The translations under genes and the position numbers were made by a program. A DNA stretch of 64,000 nt from positions 1 to 64,000 of the forward strand of contig CAUYUJ010017819.1 in NCBI GenBank assembly GCA_963575745.1, given 5' to 3'. The notes beneath the pieces were generated by a model. That model made no database searches, was not told the DNA's origin, and saw only the letters and a program-made list of their open reading frames with translations. Below, in pieces: positions 1 to 9,499 of the stretch. Position 1 is the stretch's first letter. Each line of letters opens with the position of its first letter. Source of the DNA: Prorocentrum cordatum (lineage: Eukaryota; Sar; Dinophyceae; Prorocentrales; Prorocentraceae).

Positions 1-78
1 TTCCACCTGCTGCAGATGAACGCCTCGGCCGCGCAGCACGCGGAGCCGAAGGGAAGGGCAACGGCGACCACGGTCTAG
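1..78 (+). CDS. 3' exon fragment, unrecognised gene
   Basis: Frame 1 is open from the first base to TAG at 76-78 and starts FHLLQMNASAAQHAEPKG. Most codons end in G or C, as in the better exons here. The segment is cut by the window edge, so family and true exon start are unknown. A CAG at 13-15 could instead be a splice acceptor in front of an ATG. Weak call based on composition only. Confidence 0.3.
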   Translation, partial: FHLLQMNASAAQHAEPKGRATATTV

Positions 79-80
79 AT

Positions 81-274
81 CGACGGCACGTGAGAGTGAC
101 CCTTCGCGGGAGTCACCTCGGGTGCGGGCCCACTGTTCCCATCCCCCCGATTGCCGAACCCGATGCGGTAGTAGCGTCCTGTGCGCTTGTGTTTGGCTCC
201 CCCGTGGCCCCCCCAAAAGCCGCGCACCACCAAGGGTCACTCTGACCCATTGTCGCTCCTGCGTGTAGCCGACT
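81..274. mobile_element. Palindromic element family O, copy 1
   Basis: Begins CGACGGCACGTGAGAGTGAC and ends with GGGTCACTCTGACCC..GTAGCCGAC, so the ends are inverted repeats around GAGTGACC/GGTCACTC. Other copies lie at 4991, 31318, 33985 (reverse), 40775 (interrupted) and 62543. No coding potential; MITE-like (inference). Confidence 0.65.
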
Positions 275-607
275 AGAGCAAACCTTGGGAGATCCGGGCG
301 TTGCTCCTCTGTCACACCGTGGGTCCTCGCCCGGTTTTTGTGCCCACCAGGGCCCTCACAGATCGATCCACCTCGAGACATGCAGCAGAAATATGTGGGC
401 TAAGGCGCCGGTTGTGATTTCTCACGATGTTACACGTTTCCGGGACGTCGGGTCTCAGGGAACGCGGAAACTTCAGTATCGATCGTGGTCACCGTCCGTC
501 TGGGTTACCGTCGGTTCGTGGATCTTCCTCGCGCATCGGCGACCGCCAGCATGGACCATGACCAAGATCGGCGTCGACAAGATCCCGCGACATCTCGGTC
601 ATGTCGA
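275..607. other. No recognisable feature
   Basis: A 109-codon open frame crosses this stretch but shows no domain, no codon bias like the exons nearby and no splice context. Nothing else stands out. Confidence 0.5.
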
Positions 608-787
608 AGAATGAAAGAGGCATAAACACTGATTGTCGGAGTTCCGCGCAATTGTCTTGGATCGGCGCTGGGCCCCCCTGGCGGCGCCTCTGGTGTTTCC
701 CCTGGCGCGCCCTGCGCGCCTGTGAGGGAGGGTCTGGCGCCGATCCCTGAAATCCGCGCGGACCTCTAACAGTCTGTGTTTGTGCAG
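608..787. mobile_element. Palindromic element family B, degraded copy
   Basis: Carries eroded forms of both arms of family B: GGATCGGCGCTGGGCCC on the left, GGCGCCGATCCCTGAAATCC on the right, with CATAAAC near the left tip and TGTTTGTGCAG at the right. Intact copies are at 37729 and 45340. The right tip still ends in a pyrimidine tract plus CAG. Confidence 0.55.
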
Positions 788-1109
788 CGAGTTCGCTCCT
801 CGGTCGTGGCCGCCGTGGTCCTTCCCTCGAGGAGTCCCTTCGGTACTCCGGGCGCGAGCGCGTGGAGAGCGCCAGGCAGGAACAGGCGGCCGGTCGGGGC
901 TGGGACTGGGATCAATCGCTGGTGAGCGTTCTGGAGGGTTGCGACATGTGGGCGCGCCTGTGGTCTGCATGTTTCCTAGGGTGGACTGTGATCAGACACT
1001 CTTGTCAGATCAGTGCGTGCGCACCGCATTGTACTACATGCCAAGGATGAGGGCAGGGGAAGTCAGCTGAGCTGGCATGATGTTAACAATGAACTCTTGC
1101 AAGCGACCA
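788..1109. other. No recognisable feature
   Basis: Several short overlapping open frames exist on both strands but none has convincing exon composition or a domain. Confidence 0.4.
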
Positions 1110-1212
1110 TCTGCCACGCTCTCAGAGCCTTCCGAGGCGCTCTCGATCGACCGCGGCGACCGATGCCTCCTCCAGAGCCGCCGGATCTCAGATCTCCGCG
1201 GTGCGTTCCGGT
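1110..1212. mobile_element. Element family W, copy 1
   Basis: Shares CTCTCAGAGC..CCGCGGCGACC..TCCTCCAGAGCCGCC..ATCTCAG with 5808-5927 and, in reverse, 13187-13326. Rich in GAGCGCTCC-type palindromes. It directly abuts a family G insertion. Confidence 0.5.
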
Positions 1213-1220
1213 CCTAGTTT

Positions 1221-1380
1221 TAAGTCGGGTCTGTCCCCCTACAGGGGGATTTTGGCCGAAAAAATTCAGATACCCCAGAAATACCCCCAGAATGCTAAAG
1301 CATAGTCCAGAAACAGTCCCCATCTGATTTTTTCCATATTTTGGAACATCCCCCCTGGAGAGGGACAGGCCCGACTTCAC
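1221..1380. mobile_element. Family G palindromic element with 8-bp target duplication
   Basis: Left end TAAGTCGGGTCTGTCCCCCT is complemented by the right end GAGAGGGACAGGCCCGACTT. Flanks CCTAGTTT (1213-1220) and CCTAGCTT (1381-1388) match at 7 of 8 bases. An 8-bp duplication is typical of hAT and P superfamilies (known); assigning this family to either is inference. No transposase inside. Confidence 0.8.
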
Positions 1381-1385
1381 CCTAG

Positions 1386-1488
1386 CTTGCCCTGGTCCTG
1401 GCCTCGTTTGAGGCGGAGCTCTGGCGCGAGGCGCTCGCCGAGGTGCACGGGAAGGTGCTGATGGAGCTGGGGCTCCCAGGGGCAGCAA
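1386..1488 (+). CDS. Candidate internal exon, unrecognised protein
   Basis: The frame reads LALVLASFEAELWREALAEV followed by HGKVLMELGLPG, with nearly all codons ending in G or C and an amphipathic helical look. An in-frame stop lies just upstream, so the exon should begin after AG at 1384-1385. That AG belongs to the right target duplication of the neighbouring family G insertion. The 3' limit is unclear; GC within GGGGCAGCAACG is one possible donor. No domain recognised. Confidence 0.4.
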
Positions 1489-1590
1489 CGCCAGGGGGGG
1501 GCGGCAGGGGCCCGAGCGCCCACACCCCGCCCAGGAAATCTTTGGATTCGCTACCGGGATTTTATCGCCGATCTTTCGGCGAAGTATCGC

Positions 1591-1757
1591 TAAGTCGGGC
1601 CTGTCCCTCTGCAGGGGAACTCTTCAACAATTGTCAAACAATAGCCTGGGGATTATTTTTGGAGCATTTGGTTGACCATTTTGGAGCATGTGTTGAGGAT
1701 TTTTTTTATTTTTCGTCCAGCGTCCCCCATGCAGGGGGACGCGCCCGACTTCAACGC
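1591..1757. mobile_element. Family G element with exact 8-bp target duplication
   Basis: Starts TAAGTCGGGCCTGTCCCTCT and ends near GCAGGGGGACGCGCCCGACTT. AGTATCGC occurs directly before (1583-1590) and after (1758-1765). The interior is AT-rich with no gene, unlike its GC-rich surroundings. Confidence 0.85.
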
Positions 1758-1889
1758 AGTATCGCTGGTTCCAGCTCGATGACTTCGGATTGTGAAGGCC
1801 TGACGGCCAGTGCCGCCGACGACAACGACGACAACGACAACGACGAGCCGATGACCCTGCCACAGGCTCGGGACATGGGGCGGGCGGTG

Positions 1890-2075
1890 GAGGGAGGAGG
1901 AGAAGGAGGAGGACGAGGAGGAGGAGGCGGAGAAGGAGGAGGCGGGGCGGGTGGGATTCGGGAGGGGTATTGGTATGGGGGAGAAGATTGAGGGGGAAAA
2001 GGGTAAGTCTGGTAGTAGGAGGAGAAGGTCTGAGTAGGAGGAGGAGGAGGAGGAGGAGGAGGAGAGGGGGAGGGA
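1890..2075. repeat. Imperfect GGA-type triplet repeat
   Basis: Runs of GGA with GGT, GGC and AGA variants, interrupted by GTATTGGTATGGGG. The open frames across it (poly-S/P/R) are by-products of the repeat. Confidence 0.9.
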
Positions 2076-2143
2076 ACCGTGTGTGGGGTCCAATTTCCAG
2101 GGGAGGGCCGAGCCAGCCCCGCCGCCCTGTCTTTGCCCCTCAG

Positions 2144-2274
2144 GTTCGTGGACCTCGACCCCGGGCGCTGCTGGGAGGGCCGGGCGGACGGCCTCGGCTT
2201 CGCCCGCTGCTGCAGCGTCGGGGACCTCGCGGCGCGGTGCTGGGGCGGCGAGGCGCAGGCCGAGCCCATGACCC
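2144..2274 (+). CDS. Candidate exon, Cys/Trp-rich protein
   Basis: Follows a textbook acceptor (GTCTTTGCCCCTCAG, AG at 2142-2143). Frame 0 reads FVDLDPGRCWEGRADGLGFA then RCCSVGDLAARCWGGEA, with strong G/C third positions. The spacing CW..CC..CW recalls Cys-Trp repeats I associate with predicted dinoflagellate glycosyltransferase-like proteins; that comparison is from memory and weak. The donor is uncertain: GAG followed by GCGCAG at about 2252 would be a GC donor. No other exon of the gene is identified. Confidence 0.5.
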
Positions 2275-2319
2275 CCGACCCCTCGGGACGCTCTCGCGCG
2301 GCGGGCCCCCAGTCAGCGA

Positions 2320-2484
2320 GCGAAGAACGGTATAACATAAACTGTTTCGCTGTCGGGGGCGCCTGTCCCTGGGCGGCTGGAAAGTTTATACCCCTACGGT
2401 GCCACCGTAGGGGTATAAACTTCCCGGCCGCCCAGGGACAGGCGCCCCCGACAGCGAAACAGTTTATGTTATACCGTTCTTCGC
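2320..2484. repeat. 81-bp near-perfect inverted repeat with 3-nt loop
   Basis: Left arm 2320-2400 and right arm 2404-2484 are complementary at 79 of 81 positions, with loop GCC at 2401-2403. Outer ends are GCGAAGAACGG and CCGTTCTTCGC. It would extrude as a cruciform or fold as a long RNA hairpin. No second copy was seen in the window, so whether it is a MITE or a recent palindromic duplication is open. Confidence 0.95.
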
Positions 2485-3096
2485 CCGTTAACCCAGCGTC
2501 GGGCTTTCAGAGATCGCCCGCCCAGACGAGCCGACTGAGAAAAACCTTGCACCGGCGCCATCGACATTGGCGCCTGAGGGTGCCACTTCAGTCCCCAGTC
2601 GGTTTCGCTGATCGGCGTGCGCTTCGCCAGATACATTCGGTGGTTTGTGGACGTCGATTGGCCAAAATGGGGGTGATGACTACGGTCGAGAGTATGATCA
2701 AGAAATCTCCTCCCGAAAAGCTGGGCCAGCGTTTCTTAGCCAACTTGCCGGACAACTAGCCCAGTTTTCTTTGCTCGTTCGCGCCTCCAGCGTGAACAGC
2801 AGAACTTGGCCCAGGCCCGTTTCAAGAAACTTCCGGGAAGCTGGCCCAGGTTTTTTACATGATAGGCCGCCAAATCGCGGGGGGCCCCCGCGGGGCCGAG
2901 CACTTGGAATTATGGCCAGCGGCCGCGCACTCGGGCCATGATCTGCGAAATCCCATCTTGGACGCCCCCATTCGATCTTGGGCGCCCCCCGATGGACTGG
3001 GGCCCCGTGGGGGCCCCCCGGCGCCGAGCAGGCGGATTACAGTGGACTGCGGTCGCACCTTTGGTGACCTGGTTCTCCACCACCACCACCAGAAGT
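2485..3096. other. Non-coding stretch with short local duplications
   Basis: CTGGGCCAG-type motifs recur around 2722, 2800 and 2838. 2905-3030 holds GGGCCATGAT..CATCTTGGACGCCCCC, a diverged relative of family H. No gene is supported. Confidence 0.4.
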
Positions 3097-3158
3097 CCTC
3101 CTCCTCCTCCTCCTCCTCCTCCTCCTCCTCCTCCTCCTCCTCCTCCTCCTCCTCCTCC

Positions 3159-3213
<55 letters not shown>
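3097..3213. repeat. (CTC)n then (ATC)n triplet repeat
   Basis: About 20 CTC units change abruptly to about 18 ATC units at 3160. Both strands stay open, producing spurious poly-S, poly-P, poly-H, poly-E and poly-D frames up to 322 codons. Confidence 0.97.
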
Positions 3214-3216
<3 letters not shown>

Positions 3217-3446
3217 CCACCCCCTTCCCCCCTCCAACCTATGGTGGTGGTGGTGGTGGTGGAGAACAGGCCCGTCAGCCTCGTGGCGTGGCGCCGAGGG
3301 GGTCTGGGGCCGGCGGCGAGGCGGACGCGGACGCCGCCGCGCCGCAGAGCGCGCGGGAGCCGGGGGGAAGGGAGCCCCGGGGCCAGCAGCAGCACACGCC
3401 GCCGTGGGGCGCCCCGCAGCATGGTATAGCACGAGGTTGGGCATGC

Positions 3447-3526
3447 CTCCTCCTCCTCCTCCTCCTCCTCCTCCTCCTCCTCCTCCTCCTCCTCCTCCTC
3501 CTCCTCCTCCTCCTCCTCCTCCTCCC
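3447..3526. repeat. (CTC)n repeat
   Basis: About 26 CTC/TCC units. The stretch 3262-3425 between this and the previous array has exon-like composition (GEADADAAAPQSAREPGG) but no clear splice sites. Confidence 0.95.
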
Positions 3527-3983
3527 TTCCACAGGCGGGATACCGCCGTTTGCGGGACAGACGCCCACTTGCCCAAGGCCAGAGCGCCCCGCACCCGCGC
3601 CACGCATCTCAGTGTTGGCCCACGGCTGCGCCACAAGGGGGCGTGACGTAGCGATTGCTAGACACGCGCCCACTCCTGCGTGGGGGCACGGCTTCCTCGT
3701 CGACCTCGAAGTGCGGGGGGACGGGTGGCGAGCTTTATCGTCTTGTCACCGATGCCTGAGATGGGCGCTTGTTTTGCCAACGACTCTTGAGATGGGCGTT
3801 TATGCTTCAAACGACGGTATTCAATAGTAGTAAAGAAATAGTATGGTGGCCATGTGTCGTGCTCTTTTGACTGTTCCTGATGCTGTCTAGTTATGTTTCT
3901 GCTTCTTTTCCAAATTCCGCCTGTAGGAGGACATGCCCGACCTAATGTTACCATGGAAGCGCGAGGCCTTCGGACAGAAGCGA

Positions 3984-4190
3984 GGGTTCTGATGCTCCAA
4001 CCTACTTTAGCCTTGATCACCAGGAAGAATTCGAGCGCCCCCAAAAAGTACCGAAACTCAAAGGTGTTCACGTGCCGGGCCCTGGGAGACACTGCTTCGA
4101 CCGTGTTTCTACACTCTGTTGACACTTTTCTGGGTGCTCGAAATTATTTCTGGGATGCGATCCTTAAAGTGGGGCGGGAACAACATAAAG
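3984..4190 (+). mobile_element. Element family Q, copy 1
   Basis: GATGCTCCAACCTACTTTAG to GGGAACAACATAAA matches 54186-54385 and, more loosely, 37384-37571. Shared landmarks are CACGTG(C/T)CGGGCCCTGGGAG and GGGTGCTCGAAATTATT. No coding capacity recognised. Confidence 0.7.
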
Positions 4191-4377
4191 CGAGGGGGCA
4201 AAAGCGTGGACGGTCTGCCAGCGGGAGCGTGTCGGCCATACCCTTCACCCGACATCTTCCGACCCGAGCTCTTAGGACCTCCGCGGCCCAAGGCCCGACC
4301 CTTCTCCCAGGTGTAATCTCGAATGGCCTTCAGTTTTGATGCCGCCCCCTGCTTCTCTCGGCGGTGAATCAAACTGG

Positions 4378-4762
4378 TCCCTCCTCTTCCTCGTGTTCCT
4401 CCTCCTCTTCCTCGTGATCCTCCTCCTCCTCCTCCTCCTCCTCCTCCTCCTCCTCCTCCTCCGCCTTCTCCTCCTCCGCCTCCTCCTCCTCCTTGACTGT
4501 TCGTCCCCGATCCTTTTCTGCTCGTCTCAGGGCCCGACAAGGAGCCCCAGAGGCCGAGAATCTGGGAAGAACGCCCGGACTGAGAACACCACATCCTCGG
4601 AATTCTGGGTGTGCACTACCCTGCTGATGCGCCCGTGGTTACGCTCTGGCATTCTGCGTGCTGTCTCCTCTTCCTCCTCCCTCCTCTTCCTCCCTCCTCT
4701 TCCTCCCTCCTCCTCTTCCTCCCCCTCCTCTTCCTCCTCCTCCTCCTTTCCCTCCTCGTCTT
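4378..4762. repeat. Two (TCC)n arrays
   Basis: 4378-4492 and 4669-4762 are TCC/CTC arrays with CTTCCT interruptions, separated by 175 bases of non-repetitive DNA with no recognised gene. Confidence 0.92.
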
Positions 4763-4880
4763 CTGGCGACCTTCCGATTCGCACAGCGATCGAGGGCGAG
4801 CCTGGTGCAGCTCGGCTGCCGCGCTCCCCCCTCCTCGCACCAAGCGCCCTCGGAGAGACCCGGGCGCTCCTTCCCCCCCC

Positions 4881-4959
4881 GGCGAGGAGCTGGAGCTCCG
4901 GTGCTGCGGCGGCATGGCCCGCCGGGGGCCGCTCGACCCGCGGCTGGTGACCGGGCGGG
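4881..4959 (+). CDS. Possible exon, weak
   Basis: Frame 0 reads GEELELRCCGGMARRGPLDP then RLVTG with G/C-ending codons. No clear acceptor precedes it. Family O copy 2 begins about 30 bases downstream. Low confidence. Confidence 0.25.
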
Positions 4960-4990
4960 GCCAGTCACATCGGCGTCACCCCAACATAGC

Positions 4991-5181
4991 TCGACGACAT
5001 GTGAGAGTGACCTTTCGCCTGAGTGACCTTTGGTGCGGGCCCATGTGGGGTCTCCCGAGATCGCCGAGCGCGGTGCGACATAGTAGCGTCTGGCGCGCTC
5101 GTGTTTTGGCCCCCCCGCGGCCCCCAAAAAGCCGCGCACCAGAGGTCACTCTTACCCAGGGTCGCTCTTGCGTGCAGTCGA
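4991..5181. mobile_element. Palindromic element family O, copy 2
   Basis: TCGACGACATGTGAGAGTGA at the left; GGTCACTCTTACCC and TTGCGTGCAGTCGA at the right. The block CCCCCGCGGCCCCCAAAAAG is shared with the copies at 81 and 62543. Confidence 0.75.
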
Positions 5182-5654
5182 ATAGTGCTCGTTTTCTTAT
5201 TCACGGTTTTGCCGATCGGCGCGGGCCCTCGCTCCCTCCCCCCCCTCCCCGCCCCCCCCCCCTCCCTTTGAAGTAGATCTTGGCTGTGTTTTTGGCGCCT
5301 GTTTCAAGCAGGTGGGGTCTCCCCCCATAGGCTGCAAGCAGTCGCACGAGGCAGAGGTCCGAAGCCAGACCCTCGCCTCCCCCCTCATTCGGCCCAATGC
5401 CGAAACGCCGGATAAGAAGACGCTCACATACCAATACTACGTGTGCGTCGCTCGCCCCGGGGCGACGCGCGCACCGAGAAATCTTATAGTATATGCGTCG
5501 TGGCGGGCGCTTTCTGGCCACACCGCTCGGGAACAGATATACTACACGATGGGTATGCTATATGTTCGAGTCGGACGCGCGCCTCCAAGGAGGACATATA
5601 GTATGCGCGTCCCACTACAGGGCGAGGAGCGTTCCTGGGAGGAGGAAAAGGTAC

Positions 5655-5775
5655 CCATGCCGCTACTCTTCCCTCGTTTTCGCCTGTTTGTGGGTCTCCT
5701 GCAAGGCCCTCGCCACCACTGCTGGATTCGCCTCGAAATCCGGGTCAGAACGCACCCCGGGAGAGGTCTGAGGAG
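5655..5775 (+). mobile_element. Dispersed repeat (family II)
   Basis: ATGCCGCTACTCTTCCCTCG, then AAGGCCCTCGCCACCACTGC and CACCCCGGGAGAGGTCTG. Related stretches occur at 13607-13680, 27876-27962, 38452-38548 and 46450-46520. Ends not defined. Confidence 0.45.
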
Positions 5776-5807
5776 TAGCGGCATCGGTGCCTTGTGGTTT
5801 CCGCAGT

Positions 5808-5927
5808 CTTGGAGCGCTCTCAGAGCGTTCTGGAGCGCTCTGGAACGGCCGCGGCGCCCGAGATGTCCTCCAGAGCCGCCGCATCTCAGCGCGGTCCCCG
5901 ATTCATCCTGGTCCGATTTTCGAGGAG
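5808..5927. mobile_element. Element family W, copy 2
   Basis: TTGGAGCGCTCTCAGAGCG, GGCCGCGGCGCCCGAGATG and CCTCCAGAGCCGCCGCATCT. Its reverse complement lies at 13187-13326. Confidence 0.6.
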
Positions 5928-6019
5928 GGGTCCAGCCGCCACGACCTGCGCCCAAAGCAGCACGTGAAAGGAAGTGGTGGGGCGGGGCCTGACGATCCCC
6001 GCGGGGGGCGGGGGGGACG

Positions 6020-6165
6020 GGGGACGGGGGACGGGGGGGAGCGGCGTTGGTGTGCAAGACGAGTCCTGCAGGAGGCGCCTCAACCGAGCACACTGGTAAC
6101 CGCGGGGGGAATGGCGTTGGTGTCCGCGACGAGTCCTGCAGGAGGCGCCTCTAGCCGAGCACGCT
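6020..6165. repeat. Two-unit tandem repeat of about 67 bp
   Basis: GGCGTTGGTGT(G/C)C(A/G)(A/C)GACGAGTCCTGCAGGAGGCGCC(T)C..CCGAGCAC(A/G)CTGG occurs twice in direct orientation. No gene found. Confidence 0.7.
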
Positions 6166-6318
6166 GGGGACCGACGTTGTCCCGGACGTCTGATGCCGTC
6201 CCCGTCCTGGCGTCGTCCCCAGACCCCCAGCGCCAACCTTGCCCCGCTCCGAGGGTGCCCCGGCCCTGGCCTCGTCCCCAGACCCCCGACGTCATGTCTT
6301 CTTGGCTTCACGACGCGG

Positions 6319-6520
6319 GCCCTCCAGTAGATTGACACCAACACCAATATCGGCGGTGTGCAGCCGCCGAGGGAAGAGGATCCCGATCTCGGCGACGGTG
6401 GTACTATCCTGGCTTCCAAAGGGACCGAAAGTGTTGCCACCCGCACCGACATCTAGGATCGTCTTCCCCCTGTGGATGCAACCCCCTGTGTTGGTGTTGG
6501 TGCTCATTTCTAGGCCTCCA
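6319..6520. mobile_element. Palindromic element family F, copy 1
   Basis: Left end CCTCCAGTAGATTGACACCA, right end TTTCTAGGCCTCCA, with inverted ACACCAACACC and GGTGTTGGTG arms. Other copies: 6969-7200 and 11940-12147 (reverse). Confidence 0.75.
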
Positions 6521-6726
6521 ATATAGTTCGGACACCTTCCCCGGGAGCCAGATCTTCTCCGCCGGTGAGCCCAGACCCCCGACGTCATGTTCTGTGGGAA
6601 AAAAACACACAGACCCCCGACGTCATGTTCTGTGTGTTCGTTCTGTGTGTGTGTGTGTTTTTCCCCGCAGACCCCCGACGTCCTGTCTCCTTGGCTTCAC
6701 GACGCGGGCCCTCCAGTGGGAGCCTG

Positions 6727-6944
6727 TTTTTTTAGACTCTGGCAAGTTTACCTGCATGGACAGGGGGGGGAGGCTGAGCCTGAAGCAAGGCGCAAACGAC
6801 TTGCACGTTCGGGGGGGGGCGCGGAAATCACGCAAGTCGAAAGGCACTTGCACGCTAGTATTGGATTGAAGAGGGGCGAGGGGGGGGGGGGGGGGGCCGA
6901 ACGCCATGCAGGTAAACTTGCCCGAATCCAAAAAAACAAGCTCT
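6727..6944. mobile_element. Single-copy hairpin element
   Basis: TTTTTTTAGACTCTGGCAAG..TTTACCTGCATGG at 6727-6760 is answered by CCATGCAGGTAAACTTGCCC..AATCCAAAAAAA at 6903-6941. Arms are about 33 bp; the interior is G-rich. It lies between copies of GGCTTCACGACGCGGGCCCT. Confidence 0.7.
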
Positions 6945-6968
6945 TTCCTTGGCTTCACGACGCGGGCC

Positions 6969-7200
6969 CTCCAGTGGTTCGGACCCCTCTGCCGGGAGCT
7001 TCCAAAGACCAAGCGACCGAAAGATTGCTACCGACACCGAAATCTAGGATCGCCTTCCCCATGTGGAGGCAACCCCCTGGGGGGGGGGATGAGGAAGAGG
7101 GGGAGGAGGAGGAGGAGGAGGAGGAGGAGGAGGAGGAGGAGGAGGAGGAGGAGGAGGACGAGGAGGAGGAGGAGGATCGTGCTCATTTCTAGGCCTCCAG
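6969..7200. mobile_element. Family F element swollen by a GGA repeat
   Basis: Same ends as copy 1 (CTCCAGTGGTTCGG; GTGCTCATTTCTAGGCCTCC), but the right half holds about 75 bases of GGA/GAG triplets at 7093-7176 in place of GTTGGTGTTGG. The triplets expanded inside an inserted element. Confidence 0.7.
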
Positions 7201-7385
7201 TGGTTCGGACCCCTCTGCCGGGAGCCAGAGGTCCTCCGCCGGCGAGCCGTGCTCGGGCGGGCCCCCTTGCAAGGGGCCCGACGAAGCAGCGCCCTGCCGG
7301 GGGGCCGAGAGCGGCCGCGGAGACTGCCGGGTGTCCCCGAGCTCCTGGGCGGAAGGCGGGCACGCTCCTCTGCGGGAGGAATCTC

Positions 7386-7586
7386 GGCGGCGAGCGAGGG
7401 GGGGAATTTGGGAAGGAGAAGGCCCTCTCAGAAGGCGGCGCGGGACTTCACAGAAGCCCTCGCGCCTTCTGAGAAGCTTTTGTTCTGTCTTCGGGGAAGG
7501 CTCAGCACACTTCTCAGAAGTCTGGGGGACTTCCGAGCCCTCTGAGAAGGTACGCCCCTGCTCACTTCCCCCCCTGGCTCGCCGCC
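7386..7586. mobile_element. Palindromic element family V, copy 1
   Basis: GGCGGCGAGCGAGGGGGGGA at the left, TCCCCCCCTGGCTCGCCGCC at the right. The interior repeats CTTCTCAGAAG palindromes. A half copy is at 57941-58040, and CTTCTCAGAAG-type motifs recur at 12900-13170, 13345-13400 and 13930-14060. Confidence 0.75.
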
Positions 7587-7666
7587 TAGAATATCCCCTA
7601 AATAGGGGGAACATTGCCAGGGAGCGATCTGTTGTCGATGTTGGGCAATGTTTAAATCTGTGTTGT

Positions 7667-8237
7667 TCCCTACTTAGGCTCTGCCCAGAAGGGTTCTTAC
7701 CGTGTATGCTCAAAGGGCCGGGCAGTGGTCCTCGCCCCGGGCGGTTCCCCCAGTTTCCGCCCCGCGGTTCCCCCAGTGACGGCCCTTTAGCTTAGCGTTG
7801 CTTATATCATCTTAGCTTAGCTTATTCCCTGCCTAGGCTCTGCCTAGAGGGTTCTTACTTTGTTTGTTTAAAGGGGCCGGGCAGTGTAGGCCGCCTCAGG
7901 CGGTTCCCCCAGTCCCCGACCCGCGGTTCACCCAGTTGCTAGCCCTAGCTTTAGCTTTAGCTTTAGCTTTAGCTTTAGCTTTAGTTTTCGCTTAGCTTCA
8001 GCTCAGATTTAGCTTAGCTTCAGCTTAGCTTTAGCTCAACTTTAGCTGAACGTTAGCTTAGCTGTAGCTTAGTTGTATATTAGATTTAGCTCAGCTTTAG
8101 CTTAGCTTTAGCTGAGCTTTAGCTTAGCTTTAGTTAGCTTTAGCTTAGCTGTAGCTTAGCTCTGGCTTAGCTTTACCGTTACTACTAATGCTGCTTTCCT
8201 AGGGGCTGCAACTCCTAGGTAGGGTCGCACTGGGATA
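7667..8237. mobile_element. Family T element with TTAGCT array
   Basis: Contains two diverged units with CCTA(C/G)..TAGGCTCTGCC, GGGTTCTTAC, GGGCCGGGCAGTG and GCGGTTCCCCCAGT, then about 225 bp of AGCTTTAGCT/TAGCTT repeats, then a right end CTAGGTAGGGTCGCACTGGG. A shorter reverse copy lies at 17825-18043. Confidence 0.75.
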
Positions 8238-8297
8238 ATTTGGTATCTTGTATTTTTCCTCCAAATCCGCCTGTAGGAGGACATGCCTGTCCCAATT

Positions 8298-8488
8298 CTA
8301 GGCCTCCGAGATGGGGTCCGAGTAGATGGGGTCCGAGGATCGCGCCGCATCGGCGATGCATCGGCGATGCGGCTCGATGAGGAGCCCGTTTTTCGCCACG
8401 CCAATGGCGATGCATCGCCGATGCATTAGCGATGCATTAGAGATGTGGCGCGATCCTGCGACCCCATCTACTCGGACCCCATCTAGGA
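8298..8488. mobile_element. Palindromic element family D, copy 1
   Basis: Left CTAGGCCTCCGAGATGGGGT, right CGGACCCCATCTAGG. Inner arms GGATCGCGCCGCATC and GATGTGGCGCGATCC enclose many CGATGCATCGGCGATGC palindromes. A related family G tip (CCGCCTGTAGGAGGACATGC) sits just upstream at 8268. Confidence 0.85.
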
Positions 8489-8568
8489 GTCTTGTAACTT
8501 CCCGACATCGGAGATTCCCGGTCTGTCCCCGTCCGATGTTGTCCTTGCCTTGGCCTCACCCCGTGCAG

Positions 8569-8724
8569 GTGCTGGCGGTGGCGTCGCAGCTGGCCGGCAC
8601 GTCGCAGCGGCGGCCGGATCCACAGGGCCTGGTGCCGGCCGTGGAGGCCTGGCTCCGGAACCCGGCGGGGCAGGCGGAGGACTCGGCGGCGCGGAGGGGA
8701 AGGTCGGGGGCCACGGGGGAGGAG
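8569..8724 (+). CDS. Internal exon, unrecognised protein
   Basis: Bounded by acceptor CCCCGTGCAG (AG at 8567-8568) and a canonical donor GTGAGT at 8725. It is exactly 52 codons, phase 0 on both sides. The frame reads VLAVASQLAGTSQRRPDPQG then LVPAVEAWLRNPAGQAEDSA, G/C-ending almost throughout and probably helical. No family recognised. A truncated family U element begins about 7 bases after the donor, so the intron start is repeat-derived. Confidence 0.55.
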
Positions 8725-8731
8725 GTGAGTC

Positions 8732-8847
8732 ACCAGCCTCGAACTTATCCCTATCCTTAAGATTGACACGCCAAAAGGCGATGACAATCTTAGGGATGCG
8801 CCCTGAAAAAACTAAGTAAGGGAATCCCTAAGATTGGCATTGTGATG
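8732..8847 (-). mobile_element. Element family U, truncated copy
   Basis: ACCAGCCTCGAACTTATCCC, then AAGATTGACACGCCAAAAGG and CCTAAGATTGGCATTGTGAT match the complement of 17399-17556. The other terminus is missing. Confidence 0.65.
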
Positions 8848-9228
8848 AGGCGATGCACAGCTCCTACGGGCAGATGTTGGAAGAAGAAGTTGAACATAGT
8901 CCTGAAAGAAGCAGGAATAATCGACAGAGCGCGAAACATCGTCACCATGCTATTTTTAACCCACCCCTGACTGCCCCCCTTGTAGAAAGACATGCCGACT
9001 TTAGGCTAGGGCCGGCTCTCCCCCATGCCCTTCCTTCCACAGTTACACGATATGAATACTACCCTCCTCTCTCCCCTGATGACGTCTGGAAGTTATTCGG
9101 TCCCCCATCTGCGTATTGTTTTATATACACCGGATTCCCGGAAGTTGTGTTTTCGTTTTTTGTTCGAAATGTTGCTCCCGCTGAAGCCGGGGGAGGATGC
9201 CGGAGATTTTTTTTAGCCATCAGTAACG
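8848..9228. other. No gene; fragments of repeats
   Basis: 8980-9005 (CCCTTGTAGAAAGACATGCC) looks like a worn family G tip. The 24-mer starting TTCGAAATGTTGCTCCCG at 9163 recurs at 10897, on the far side of the following arrays. Confidence 0.45.
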
Positions 9229-9499
9229 CACTTCGTGGTCTTCGAGTTCCCAGAACTCCATTCCTGGGCATGATTTTGAATGCCCGGAGCCAACTGTAGG
9301 CCACTTCGTGTTCTTCGAGTTCCCAGAAACTCCCCTGGGCATGATTTGAATGCCCGGAGCCAACTGTAGGCCACTTCGTGGTCTTCGAGTTCTCAGAACT
9401 CCATTCCCGGGCCACATTTTGAATGCCCGGAGCCAACTGTAGGCCACTTCGTGTTCTTCGAGTTCCCAGAACTCCATTCCCGGGCCACATTTTGAATGC
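9229..9499. repeat. 73-bp tandem repeat, 3.8 copies
   Basis: Units start with CACTTCGTG(G/T)TCTTCGAGTT at 9229, 9302, 9372 and 9445, and contain GAATGCCCGGAGCCAACTGT. Unit 2 has a 3-bp deletion. Open frames across it follow from the repeat. Confidence 0.95.
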